DNA from: Chitinophagales bacterium
GTDB lineage: Bacteria; Bacteroidota; Bacteroidia; Chitinophagales; Chitinophagaceae
Assembly: GCA_021323755.1 (NCBI GenBank)
Contig: JAJPKJ010000009.1
Span: 1 to 64,000, forward strand
Reading direction: 5' to 3'
Length of the DNA: 64,000 nucleotides
The notes under the pieces are model-generated. The model saw only the letters and a list, made by a program, of their open reading frames with translations. It did no database searches and was not told the origin of the DNA. The position numbers were made by a program, and so were the translations under genes. Positions 51,400 to 61,132 of this stretch are shown here, one piece after another. How positions within the stretch are numbered: the first letter of the stretch is position 1; each line of letters begins with the position of its first letter.

Positions 51400-54186
51400 T
51401 TATTGTTTAATTACTTTTTGATAGTTTTTACCATCTTCTGTTACCAGTTCCACGACATAAATTCCGGGTTGAAGTGCAGCAAGGTTTTGCAACACAACAA
51501 CATTTTCTCCATTTTGTAACTGAACTGACTGACTAACTAAACGCTGACCGGCAGTATTTGTGAGACTTACCATTGCATTTGTTGTTCTGGTACTTGTCAG
51601 GTTTAATTTGATGTTCGATGTAAATGGATTGGGGTAAGCCGAGAAGCTTGCAGAGATTGCTGATCCATCTAATCGTAAAGCAACAATTTTGCTGTATCCA
51701 AATTTACCATCAACATCAACATCCTTCAACCGGTAATAAACAACTCCTGATAATCCACTTACTGGATCGGTGTAACTATAGTTATGAAGAAGTGATGTTG
51801 TTCCATTACCCTCAACGGTGCCAACTTTTGTAAAGTTTATACCATCAGTACTTCTTTCGATATCGAAATGGTCATTGTCTTTTTCAGTAGTGGTAGTCCA
51901 ATTCAATTGCGCATTATTCCCTGACAATACTGCTGTGAAACTGAGTAATGTAACAGGTAATGAATTTTGAGGAGTGATGATGGCTGTTGACTGGTTGGTA
52001 ATGTTGGTTGATAAATTACCAGCCTGAGATCCTGTCCCTGAAACATAAGCTGTGTTGGAAACTGTTCCGAGGGAGTTTACATCAGCCGGAGTCGTCGCGA
52101 GGAACTGAACTTTATACTGATCGTTAGCAGATAATGTTCCGCCAGCATTATTGGTTGCACCTGTTCCAATATAAAATGTAAGATACTGCACCCCATCAGT
52201 TGCTGTGGCAACAAAGGCTTTATCATCACCTGGAGCATCCGATTGTGGAACCATCGTGTTGGTAGTGAAGTTATAGATTTGCATTGAACCGGGAACATAA
52301 GTGATTCCGGCAGGAAGTGAATCCACGATCACCGCGTTTGCAAGATTACCTTGCCCCGTATTTTGGCCGGCGATCACATAGGTTAAATTTTCATTTGCCA
52401 AAAGCTGGTTTGTAGGAGCCTTGCTTCCGGTTACTGTTTTAGTAATGGTAACCAAAGGATCCTTCATTTTGATGCTGAATGCAAATACACTGGGAAAATA
52501 CTGGTCAGCTTCAGTACCAAATGTTACGGTTGCAGAAGTGGCGTTAGGGGTGATGCCATAACTTGCTCCTACATTTATCTGATCAATATCTATACCCATC
52601 TGATTTTTATAACTCGGGTTATTGGTGGTCACGAAATTTCCGTTATTTGAGATAGTTCCGTTCCACATATTTGTTGCCGGATTTACTGCATCGCTATAAG
52701 TATAACCGTTGATCTGTAAGTAATCACCTGCGGCATTAGAACCTGACGCAGCAAGGTTAGCATCACCTTCCCATGCAAAAGTTGATAAATAAGCATCGGT
52801 GGTCAGTAATGTATTGTTCGGCGCGTTCAAATTGGTTAATGTGAGCGTTTGTGCTGCTGAGTTTTGCGCGATCATAAGAAACGCATCATAGATACGAATG
52901 CTATAATAAGACATCGCATCATTTTCATATGCCACTACGATTCCCCATCCTGCGTATGCTCCACCTTCACTATTACTATAAGTACCGGTTGATGCAGGAA
53001 TATTTGCTACAGTATAAGTTCCTTGTCCTTTTGATTGTACGAAACTGCTGATATCAGCATAAGCCTGGTAGTTATAATATGTATTCCCGTTATCATTGGT
53101 TGAAGGAAGTGCATAAATCTGATTTGCCGGAATATTTACTGTTTGATAGGTACCAGATGGTCCTTTTATTTTTACAGTTGTAAGATTGGCTGAGGCAAGA
53201 TCACTTGCCGTAATATGACCGCCCCAATACAAACGCGCAAATTTTATCGTGTTTGTTCCAGAAGGCAGACTCAAAGTGGAAGCAGATGAGCTAACAATAC
53301 CTGCCGTGGCTCCATTATCAATATTTACAAATTCCATGTCAGAATTATCATTACCATAAATACTTGTTGTTCCGTCAGAGCCTACCGTAAAATAATTCAT
53401 GATGGTGCTTGTACTGGCATTGCTGTTCTTGAAAGAAGACGATGCCATGATCGTATTACCGATCATCGTATGTCCTCCGGGAATGTTTGCCGAATACACC
53501 GGGCTGTTATATGCTTTTGACTTGCTATTAATTACATAAACCGTATCATTTGCTGTTGCTGTAGAACTTCCTCTGGTTGTCGTTAATGTTATAATATACG
53601 TACCTGTATTTGCAAAAGTGATGCTCTGCGTTGTTGAACTGCTGCTGGAGCTACTGTTGCCAGGTAATGTCACGCCAGTTGAGGGTGATGAAGCCCAGCT
53701 ATAACTGTAATTGCCTGACCCTGAAAAATTATTTGTCGTTGCCGTCACACTTAATGAAGAACCCGCAGCCACTGTAGAAGGGGAGGGATTCAACGATACT
53801 GAGGCAGCAGGCGTAACTGTTACACTAACGGTTTGTGTACCGCTATGACCACTTCTATTGGTGTTGTAGGAAAGTGTAAAAGTATAAGTGCCTGCAGAAA
53901 GACCTGCCGGCAAAGTTGCTGTTGCAGAAGCAACCTTATTGCTACCGCTGATAGATGTACTACCAACAGTGATACCACTTCCTGGTCCAGCCCAAGATGT
54001 TACGCTGGCAAATTGATAACTGCTGGTACCGAACGTACCGCTGATTGTTGAACTCAAGCTTATCGTTGTTGGCAACGCAGAAACCGAAACTGAATTTGGT
54101 GTCGCGCTGTTAGAAAAACTTTGAGCAAATAATTTACCTGTTGAGATCGCAACAAGGGTAAGAATAACGAGTAAAAACCGTTTCAT
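51400..54186 (-). CDS. T9SS-exported adhesin-like protein with type A sorting domain
   Basis: A 928-residue secreted protein. Signal: KRFLLVILTLVAISTGKLFAQ. Ig-like/PKD-type repeats rich in Ser/Thr come first (to about residue 220). A middle domain with LPSGTNTIKFARLYWGG resembles exported DUF3344-like or choice-of-anchor domains. Then a DUF11 repeat (NENLTYVIAGQNTGQG and VDSLPAGITYVPGSM), a fibronectin-like segment (VTLLSFTAVLSGNNAQLNW), and a T9SS type A C-terminal domain (SFSAYPNPFTSNIKL, GIYVVELVTEDG, KVIKQ). Adhesive or structural role inferred. The ATG at 54186 is chosen over 54243, which would place 19 residues before the signal. Confidence 0.88.
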   Translation of the reverse strand: MKRFLLVILTLVAISTGKLFAQSFSNSATPNSVSVSALPTTISLSSTISGTFGTSSYQFASVTSWAGPGSGITVGSTSISGSNKVASATATLPAGLSAGTYTFTLSYNTNRSGHSGTQTVSVTVTPAASVSLNPSPSTVAAGSSLSVTATTNNFSGSGNYSYSWASSPSTGVTLPGNSSSSSSSTTQSITFANTGTYIITLTTTRGSSTATANDTVYVINSKSKAYNSPVYSANIPGGHTMIGNTIMASSSFKNSNASTSTIMNYFTVGSDGTTSIYGNDNSDMEFVNIDNGATAGIVSSSASTLSLPSGTNTIKFARLYWGGHITASDLASANLTTVKIKGPSGTYQTVNIPANQIYALPSTNDNGNTYYNYQAYADISSFVQSKGQGTYTVANIPASTGTYSNSEGGAYAGWGIVVAYENDAMSYYSIRIYDAFLMIAQNSAAQTLTLTNLNAPNNTLLTTDAYLSTFAWEGDANLAASGSNAAGDYLQINGYTYSDAVNPATNMWNGTISNNGNFVTTNNPSYKNQMGIDIDQINVGASYGITPNATSATVTFGTEADQYFPSVFAFSIKMKDPLVTITKTVTGSKAPTNQLLANENLTYVIAGQNTGQGNLANAVIVDSLPAGITYVPGSMQIYNFTTNTMVPQSDAPGDDKAFVATATDGVQYLTFYIGTGATNNAGGTLSANDQYKVQFLATTPADVNSLGTVSNTAYVSGTGSQAGNLSTNITNQSTAIITPQNSLPVTLLSFTAVLSGNNAQLNWTTTTEKDNDHFDIERSTDGINFTKVGTVEGNGTTSLLHNYSYTDPVSGLSGVVYYRLKDVDVDGKFGYSKIVALRLDGSAISASFSAYPNPFTSNIKLNLTSTRTTNAMVSLTNTAGQRLVSQSVQLQNGENVVVLQNLAALQPGIYVVELVTEDGKNYQKVIKQ

Positions 54187-54646
54187 TTTACTTTCTTTTT
54201 GTTTATAATCGGGTTTCGAAAAACGCATAGCTATCCCGCACAAAAGCGCAGGGGTTTTTGAGGAGCTGGAAAATGAAATGGTTAATCAGGAAATGTGGTT
54301 CAGAATAAGTAGAAAATAATAATCAGCACATGAGTTTGCACTCTTCGTGATCATTCAAAGGAGGAATTTTTAAACAGCTCTTGCTGTAATATTTTTGAAA
54401 ATCGTAATGAAATGCAAATATTGGAGGAGGCTTTAATCAATAAGTATGGATCAACAATTGCTTATGTTAGATATAAGCGGCCATTCAGAAAGGAAAAGGG
54501 ATTACGAATTGAAACGTAAAGCTAATACCCGCTTTTGAATAATGCAATACCATTAGGTATTTTTTTCAAAATAATTTTCAATAATTCAATTTAAGGTCTA
54601 AGAACCTGTGTTTTATGCAAGGATAATCGCATAGATTTTTTTGAAA
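54187..54646. other. Spacer of 460 bases upstream of the T9SS cargo gene
   Basis: No established gene. It should contain the promoter of the cargo gene on the minus strand, but no clear box was found. On the plus strand a 35-codon frame (54412-54519, MQILEEALINKYG at its start) follows a perfect -7 box (TATTTTTG, 54390-54397). A short stem AATACC/GGTATT with seven T follows at about 54546. A tiny transcript there is possible but unsupported by similarity. Confidence 0.35.
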
Positions 54647-55522
54647 TTATTCAATAATCGAAGCGGCAAGTGCCAGCAATTCTTGTTGTTTGTAGGAGGT
54701 CTTTTCATTATCAAAACACTTACTAAATTCTTCCAGCATCGTTTGAATAACGCGTATATGTGATATAGGTTTGAAATAGGAAGCGACCGGGGGAACCGAT
54801 ATACGCTTGAAATAATTCTCTACATCTTTATGGGTAAAAATCTGACCGCTCATCGGGTCAATAAAAAAATCAATTTTATTGATAAGATTCTCATTTTCGA
54901 CTATACTTTGCGTATAGTCTGGTTTTATATATGCCAATACGAACTGTTTGGGAATATTAATGGCTTTTACTGGAATATCAAGCAATTCACTTAATAGGAG
55001 GTACAGCACCCCGTTAGTGATCGCATTTCCTCTTTTTGTTTCAATTACCTTATTAATTAAAAATTCTTCCGGGTGCTGGTAGCCAACTTCAGTTCCTTTA
55101 AGTCCATAGTAATTATAGAGGATGCTGGTCAAAACATTCACCTGTTCAAGTGGAGTGAGATAATTATTCAACTCAAGCCAGACACTGCGGCGGAGTTTCT
55201 CGATTTCCTGCAAAACATTTGCAGTTACCAGATCAGGATATTGAAACTTGGCTACCAATAATGAAGCCGTCAATAAATCCTGGTAACTGCTCATTTTCCA
55301 TCTTTGAAAGTCTTCTGTCAGATCTGTGAAATGTAATTTATGGATGAGTAATTCAATTCTTTCCTGTACATCTTCGCTGATGGTATTCTCCCACAGGTTT
55401 TCAAGATTAGGGATGATACCTCGTCCATAACTTACAATGCGATCACTAATTGAACTGAATATTTCTTCGTCGGGGTCGTCAATAAGATGAAATAAGGCCT
55501 TTATCTCTTTGTTTTCCTGCAT
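54647..55522 (-). CDS. SirB1-like transglutaminase-fold protein
   Basis: A 291-residue cytoplasmic protein. The SirB1 core includes KLRRSVWLELNNYLTPLEQV, NVLTSILYNYYGLKGTEVGY and ITNGVLYLLLSELLDIPVKA, the last resembling the strand that normally carries the catalytic Cys in transglutaminases. Here an Asn-Gly-Val replaces the Cys, so catalysis is doubtful. Typical SirB1-family context is unknown. An acidic N-terminal region of repeat-like helices (LFHLIDDPDEEIFSSISDR) precedes it. Confidence 0.8.
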   Translation of the reverse strand: MQENKEIKALFHLIDDPDEEIFSSISDRIVSYGRGIIPNLENLWENTISEDVQERIELLIHKLHFTDLTEDFQRWKMSSYQDLLTASLLVAKFQYPDLVTANVLQEIEKLRRSVWLELNNYLTPLEQVNVLTSILYNYYGLKGTEVGYQHPEEFLINKVIETKRGNAITNGVLYLLLSELLDIPVKAINIPKQFVLAYIKPDYTQSIVENENLINKIDFFIDPMSGQIFTHKDVENYFKRISVPPVASYFKPISHIRVIQTMLEEFSKCFDNEKTSYKQQELLALAASIIE

Positions 55523-55686
55523 CGGGTAAATGATTTAGTGGTGTGTAAGCACAATTAAAAAGTAATATTCGTGGATGTTAGAAAACTATTGATAAAAATG
55601 TTTTCCACAAATCCACAACCTTGCTTTATTAATAACGATTCAACGCAAGAAATCTTGTGTTTTTTAATTATCTGCCGGGTTGTAGA

Positions 55687-58275
55687 TCATTTTTTTTTGG
55701 GTGATTTTTTTGGAGCTGATTTTTTTGCAGGAGCTTTCTTCGATCCTGATTTTTTATTGGAAGAAGTTTTTTTATCAAAGGCTTTTGGATCTTGCGATAA
55801 GATCATTTTTTTGATCTCCTCCAAACTAATGACAGCCAATTCATCTGCTGTGTATTTTCCCGAAGCGCCACCGCCGGTAATTTTCAACATCTTTTTCCCG
55901 AACCGGATAAAAGGTCCCCATCGTCCGTTCTCAATGGCAATTTTCTCTGCCGGCCATTGTTGAATGAAACGATTGGCTTCTTTTTCTAATTTCTTCTTTA
56001 TTAATTCATCACAATCTTTTTGTGTGAGATTGTCGAAATTATAGGCGCGGGGAACATTAATGAACAGATCATTCCATTTTATATAGGGACCAAAACGGCC
56101 TTTGCCTTTTGTAATTGGTTTTTGCTCATAATAACCGATCGGTGCATCTTCGATTTTTTTCGCTTCAATGATTTCAATTGCCTTTTCCAGGTCAACGGAC
56201 GAAGCTTCCTGACCACGGGGAATGGAAACAAACTGGTCACCGAATTTTACATAGGGGCCAAACCGGCCGATATTGACCGAAATTTCCTGTCCTTCGTATT
56301 CACCCAGCGGAGCGCCTAATTTGAAAAGTTCCATCGCTTCGTCGAACCTGATGGTCTCGATGCTTTGGGTGTTCTTTAATTTTGCAAAACGTGGCTTTTC
56401 TTCCTCATTTGATTCTCCAATCTGAACCATCGGACCGTAGCGTCCCATCCTTGCAATCACCTTTTTACCACTGGTGGGATCAACGCCCAATTCTCTTTCG
56501 CCACTTATTCGTTCTGCATTTTCTATGGTGTTCTCAACATCTTTTTTGAATGGAGTATAAAATTCATCAATCATTTTATTCCATTTTATTTTACCCTCTG
56601 CCACTTCATCAAATTCTTCCTCAATCCGCGCAGTAAAATTATAATCCATGATATCATCAAAATACTGTTTCAAAAAATCCGTGACAACCAACCCCAGATC
56701 GGTTGGAAATAATTTAGATTTTTCCGCACCTGTATTTTCCTGCTCGACTATTTTATTAATGGTATTATTTTTCAGTTGCAGGATTCTGAAATCTCTGCGT
56801 ACGCCCTCTTTATCTCTTTTTTCCACATAGCCTCGTTTTAAAATTGTCGAGATCGTGGGCGCATAGGTCGAGGGGCGACCAATTCCCAGCTCTTCCAGCT
56901 TTTTTACTAGAGAGGCTTCTGTATATCTTGGCAATGGACGACTAAATCGTTCGATCGCTTTCATTTCTTTTAATGGCAATTGCTGCCCAACAGTTAATGG
57001 TGGCAAAACACCTTCCTGTTGTTCATCATCATTGATGTCATCATCGTCTCTATCTTCCCGGTAAACCTTCAAAAAACCATCGAATTTCAACACTTCACCT
57101 TGTGCTGTCAATTCTTCTTTATTCGTTGATATTTGAATTTTTGCGGTCGTTTTTTCTAATTCAGCATCCGCCATCTGGCTTGCCATTGTTCTTTTCCAGA
57201 TCAGATCGTATAGTCTTTTACAATCAAAATCTTCAACAGTCGTATTTTCCATGTAAGTTGGCCGAATGGCTTCATGGGCCTCCTGCGCAGATTCGTTTTT
57301 ATTTTTGAATCTTCTTGGCTGAAAATAATCATTTCCATATTGACTGCTGATCTGTTTCTTTATTGCATCAACCGCCGTCTGGCTCAGATTAACACTGTCG
57401 GTACGCATGTACGTTATATTACCGCTTTCATATAGTCTTTGCGCAAGTACCATTGTTCTGCTTACCGAATAGCCTAATTTTCTGCTTGCTTCCTGTTGCA
57501 ATGTTGATGTTGTGAAAGGAGCCGAAGGAGATTTTCGAGCCGGCTTGACCTGGATATCGTTTACCGCATAATTGGCGCCAATACAACTTTTCAGGAAGTC
57601 TTCGGCATTATCAGAGGATGAATATTTTTTCCCTTCTGCAGAGAAAGTGACCTGATTGTTGGAAATATCTTTTGCGGTAAACTGGGCTTCTACTTTAAAA
57701 TGACTTATTGCATTAAATGCATTGATCTCTCTTTCTCTTTCTGCTATTATTCTAACAGCGACGCTTTGTACCCGACCAGCGCTGAGATTATTCTTCACAC
57801 TTATCTTACGCCACAAAACCGGACTCAATTCAAAACCAACTATTCTGTCCAGGATTCTTCTGGCCTGTTGGGCATTGACCAAATTCATATCAACCGTCCG
57901 TGGATGCAAAACCGCGGATTGTATCGCTGGTTTTGTTATTTCATGAAAAACAATTCGTTTGGTTGTTTTTGGATCTAATCCCAGCACCTCACATAAATGC
58001 CAGCTAATGGCTTCGCCTTCACGGTCCTCATCGGTTGCGAGCCAAACTTCATCAGATTTTTTTGCGAGAGATTTAAGTTCTTTTACGACTTTCTGTTTAT
58101 CATCCGGAACGATATAACGAGGCTCGTAATTTTTTTCTACGTTAATTCCCATGTCCTCTTTTTCGAGGTCGCGAATGTGCCCATAGCAACTTTTTACTTC
58201 AAAATCCTTTCCTAAAATCTTTTCGATTGTCTTCGCTTTCGCAGGAGACTCAACGATCAATAAATTCTTTGCCAT
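55687..58275 (-). CDS. topA: DNA topoisomerase I with basic C-terminal tail
   Basis: Relaxes negative supercoils. The 862-residue enzyme has the TOPRIM domain (LIVESPAKAKTIEKIL, then WLATDEDREGEAISWHL), the catalytic Tyr289 in TYMRTDSVNLS, and AHEAIRPT. Instead of classical Cys4 zinc fingers, the C-terminus has repeats of a Gly/Phe-rich motif (GRYGPMVQIGE, GRFGPYVKFGD, GRFGPYIKWND, GRWGPFIRFGK), the topoisomerase C-terminal repeat type of Bacteroidota. It ends with ~30 residues of Lys, Ala, Ser and Pro resembling histone H1 tails, which should bind DNA. Confidence 0.95.
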   Translation of the reverse strand: MAKNLLIVESPAKAKTIEKILGKDFEVKSCYGHIRDLEKEDMGINVEKNYEPRYIVPDDKQKVVKELKSLAKKSDEVWLATDEDREGEAISWHLCEVLGLDPKTTKRIVFHEITKPAIQSAVLHPRTVDMNLVNAQQARRILDRIVGFELSPVLWRKISVKNNLSAGRVQSVAVRIIAEREREINAFNAISHFKVEAQFTAKDISNNQVTFSAEGKKYSSSDNAEDFLKSCIGANYAVNDIQVKPARKSPSAPFTTSTLQQEASRKLGYSVSRTMVLAQRLYESGNITYMRTDSVNLSQTAVDAIKKQISSQYGNDYFQPRRFKNKNESAQEAHEAIRPTYMENTTVEDFDCKRLYDLIWKRTMASQMADAELEKTTAKIQISTNKEELTAQGEVLKFDGFLKVYREDRDDDDINDDEQQEGVLPPLTVGQQLPLKEMKAIERFSRPLPRYTEASLVKKLEELGIGRPSTYAPTISTILKRGYVEKRDKEGVRRDFRILQLKNNTINKIVEQENTGAEKSKLFPTDLGLVVTDFLKQYFDDIMDYNFTARIEEEFDEVAEGKIKWNKMIDEFYTPFKKDVENTIENAERISGERELGVDPTSGKKVIARMGRYGPMVQIGESNEEEKPRFAKLKNTQSIETIRFDEAMELFKLGAPLGEYEGQEISVNIGRFGPYVKFGDQFVSIPRGQEASSVDLEKAIEIIEAKKIEDAPIGYYEQKPITKGKGRFGPYIKWNDLFINVPRAYNFDNLTQKDCDELIKKKLEKEANRFIQQWPAEKIAIENGRWGPFIRFGKKMLKITGGGASGKYTADELAVISLEEIKKMILSQDPKAFDKKTSSNKKSGSKKAPAKKSAPKKSPKKK

Positions 58276-58569
58276 ACTTTCATTAAGCGGTTTACAATAG
58301 GTTCGCCGGCGTGCAAGTTTACAGTATAACGGCGAAACTAAAAAATTGGTACATTAAACAATTGTGCCGGTTTTGTGTTCATTTGACCAGTATCATGCAA
58401 CCCGCATCAGCGCTTTAATCAACATTGTTGCCACGCTTACTCGAGCGTTTAGCTCATTGCTCATCAGTTTTCTAAAGAGATATTTACAAGCAACGACAAC
58501 ATTATTTTTCATATTCAGTTATATACTTTGTTATAAAAAATTTAACTTAACAACTCATTTCGAAACATA

Positions 58570-59295
58570 TTGACTGCCAGCACAAAAATATTTTCCATCG
58601 GAGATTCCTCTGCAACAATTGAATTGGGTAATTGCATTAATGATGATGTGAACCAAAAAATTCTTTCCATGAACGAATGGTTATTGCAAAATCCATTCGC
58701 TGGAATCAAAGACATTATTATCGCTTATAGTTCGCTTTCTGTTTTTTATGATCCATGCACAGTCAAGAAAAATTATCCCGATTTTTCCACTGCTTATGAC
58801 GCGGTAAAAGATAAATTGAATGAAGCCGCAGGTCAGGCATCCAATTATAATATTGAACAACGGCATGAAATCATTGACATACCGGTTTGCTACGACGATA
58901 AATTTGGATATGATCTGAATTTTATTGCAGAAGAAAAGCAATTATCCAAGCAGGACATCATTCATTTGCATACTTCCAGATCCTACAAAGTGTATATGGT
59001 GGGGTTTTTACCTGGTTTTGCGTATATGGGAAAAGTTGATGAGCAATTAATAGTCTCGCGAAAGCTGCGCCCACAGCAGGTTATATCCGGAAGCGTGGGT
59101 ATTACAGGAAGCCAGACAGCGATCTATCCAACCACTTGCCCGGGTGGTTGGCATATTATTGGAAGAACGCCCATAAAATTATTTGAACCTGCAGCTGAGA
59201 TTCCAATAAAACTAACGCTTGGCGCTCAGGTAAATTTTTATCCCATATCCGAAGAAGAATTTAACAGCATCCTGGAACAAACCCCTAATCGCTAA
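58570..59295 (+). CDS. pxpB: 5-oxoprolinase subunit PxpB
   Basis: Part of the ATP-dependent 5-oxoprolinase PxpABC that converts pyroglutamate to glutamate. The 241-residue protein is of the KipI type: FSIGDSSATIELGNCI at the start, IPVCYDDKFGYDLN, HTSRSYKVYMVGFLPGFAYM and CPGGWHIIGRTP. The start is TTG at 58570; no ATG is suitable. First gene of the pxpB-pxpC-pxpA operon; the next gene begins 8 bp later. Confidence 0.92.
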   Translation: MTASTKIFSIGDSSATIELGNCINDDVNQKILSMNEWLLQNPFAGIKDIIIAYSSLSVFYDPCTVKKNYPDFSTAYDAVKDKLNEAAGQASNYNIEQRHEIIDIPVCYDDKFGYDLNFIAEEKQLSKQDIIHLHTSRSYKVYMVGFLPGFAYMGKVDEQLIVSRKLRPQQVISGSVGITGSQTAIYPTTCPGGWHIIGRTPIKLFEPAAEIPIKLTLGAQVNFYPISEEEFNSILEQTPNR

Positions 59296-59303
59296 TATTC
59301 ATT

Positions 59304-60296
59304 ATGTCACTATCCATTATAAAGCCAGGAGTACTTGATACCATACAGGATAATGGCAGACCAGGTTTTGCAAAGTGGGGAATCAACCCTGGCGGCGCAA
59401 TGGATGTGTACGCTTCAAAAGTTGCCAATATGCTGGTTGGCAATTGTGCCCATGAAGCGGTTATTGAAATTCATTTTCCCGGTCCGCAAATTCTTTTTGA
59501 GCAAAATGCGTTGATCGCGATAACAGGTGCAGATTTTTCTCCAACGATTAACGATGAAATCTTAAAACCATGGCAGCCGGTCGTGGTCAGAAGAAATACG
59601 GTACTGCATTTTCCAAAACTTCAATCCGGTGCGCGGTGCTATATCGCAGTTCACGGTGGAATTTGTTTGAAAAAGTGGCTGAACAGTTATAGCACTAACC
59701 TGAAAGCGGCTGCTGGCGGCTGGTTTGGGAGACAACTAAGAAAAGGAGATGAATTGTCTTTTAAAGAAAATACAATTTATTTCGCGGGATTATTGAATGA
59801 GGCACAGAATAAACGAGAATTACCATGGCAGGCAGATTCAAAAAAAGTGTATAAACATATGCATGAAATTTTGATGATCCCGGGTAATGAATGGAATGAA
59901 CTTACCGATTCGTCGAAAAATATTTTTTTGGAAAATAATTTTATCATTCATCCTTCATCAGACAGAATGGGCTACCAGTTAAGCGGTGATTCAATATCAT
60001 TAAAAAATAATTTCGAACTTATTTCAACTGGTGTAAGTTTCGGCACCGTTCAATTATTACCCAACGGACAAATGATATTATTAATGGCAGATCATCAAAC
60101 AACAGGGGGTTATCCGCGCATTGCCCATGTAATCTCTGCTCATTTACCAAAACTTGCCCAACTTAGGCAAAGTGATTGCATTCATTTTATAATGACCAAT
60201 ATTGAAACTGCCGAAAAGTTATTATTCGAACAACAACGCGATTTACAAATCCTTCAACGTTCATGCACTGATCATTTAAACGCGATTGTATGTTAA
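59304..60296 (+). CDS. pxpC: 5-oxoprolinase subunit PxpC
   Basis: A 330-residue protein of the KipA/biotin-dependent carboxyltransferase-like type. It starts SLSIIKPGVLDTIQDNGRPG, then KWGINPGGAMDVYASKVANM, EIHFPGPQILFEQ, CYIAVHGGICLKKWLNS and DRMGYQLSGDSISLK. It pairs with PxpB. Its last codons overlap pxpA by 7 bp. Confidence 0.93.
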   Translation: MSLSIIKPGVLDTIQDNGRPGFAKWGINPGGAMDVYASKVANMLVGNCAHEAVIEIHFPGPQILFEQNALIAITGADFSPTINDEILKPWQPVVVRRNTVLHFPKLQSGARCYIAVHGGICLKKWLNSYSTNLKAAAGGWFGRQLRKGDELSFKENTIYFAGLLNEAQNKRELPWQADSKKVYKHMHEILMIPGNEWNELTDSSKNIFLENNFIIHPSSDRMGYQLSGDSISLKNNFELISTGVSFGTVQLLPNGQMILLMADHQTTGGYPRIAHVISAHLPKLAQLRQSDCIHFIMTNIETAEKLLFEQQRDLQILQRSCTDHLNAIVC

Positions 60297-61033
60297 CCAT
60301 TGATCTGAATTGTGATCTTGGCGAAGGTCGTGGAAATGATGCAGCAATAATGCCTTTGATCAGTTCTGCAAATATTGCCTGTGGTTATCATGCGGGGGAT
60401 GAGCATACGATAACAAGAACAATTGAACTCGCCCTGCAAAATAATGTTGCTATTGGCGCGCATCCTTCATTTCTTGATAAAGAAAATTTTGGCAGAAAAG
60501 AATTTGATTTACCGGAAGATGAATATTATTTACTCATTAGGGAACAGTTAACTATTATTCAGGAGGCTGCGACCAAGTGCGGAACTGCTTTGCATCATAT
60601 CAAACCGCATGGCGCACTATATAATATAAGCGCAAAAAATAAATCGGTTGCCCGGGTTATCGCAAATGCAGTTTATGATTTTGATCGGAATTTAATTCTC
60701 TATGGACTGAGTGGAAGTCATTCCATCACCGAGGCAAAGAAATATTCTCTTAAAACCGCAAGTGAAGTTTTTCCTGATAGAACATATCACAGCGATGGAA
60801 GTCTCACTCCGCGCGATCGATCCAATGCTTTAATCAATTCTGTTGATCAGTTATTAACCCAGGTCTTGCAAATGATAGAAAGACAAACCGTGACCTCTGT
60901 TGAAAATATGGTCGTTCCTCTCAAAGCGGAAACGATCTGTATTCATGGCGATGGAATAAATGCGATTACATTCGCAAAAGAGATCAATAAAGCATTGGTT
61001 AAAAATCAAATTGCTGTAAAAGCGATCAATTGA
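60290..61033 (+). CDS. pxpA: 5-oxoprolinase subunit PxpA
   Basis: A 247-residue LamB/YcsF-family protein: DLNCDLGEGRGNDAAIMPLI at the start, NIACGYHAGDEHTITRTIEL, IGAHPSFLDKENFGRKEF, HIKPHGALYNISAKN and DRTYHSDGSLTPRDRSNALI. It is the subunit that probably holds the pyroglutamate in the PxpABC enzyme. The reading frame starts inside pxpC (overlap 7 bp), so translation is coupled. Confidence 0.95.
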   Translation: MLTIDLNCDLGEGRGNDAAIMPLISSANIACGYHAGDEHTITRTIELALQNNVAIGAHPSFLDKENFGRKEFDLPEDEYYLLIREQLTIIQEAATKCGTALHHIKPHGALYNISAKNKSVARVIANAVYDFDRNLILYGLSGSHSITEAKKYSLKTASEVFPDRTYHSDGSLTPRDRSNALINSVDQLLTQVLQMIERQTVTSVENMVVPLKAETICIHGDGINAITFAKEINKALVKNQIAVKAIN

Positions 61034-61132
61034 TTTTCTTTAGCTTTTCTTTTACAATTTCCTGAAAAAAACGCCGTTCTAACAGTGTTCCTGCTTCAAC
61101 CTCTATTTTAATCATTCAATAATTTCAAAATT

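Noticed and set aside
53500-53700. Ser-codon-rich stretch in the T9SS protein considered as a CRISPR-like or tandem repeat.
   Set aside because: The repetition is a run of Ser codons within a coding frame, without regular spacers or a conserved repeat unit.
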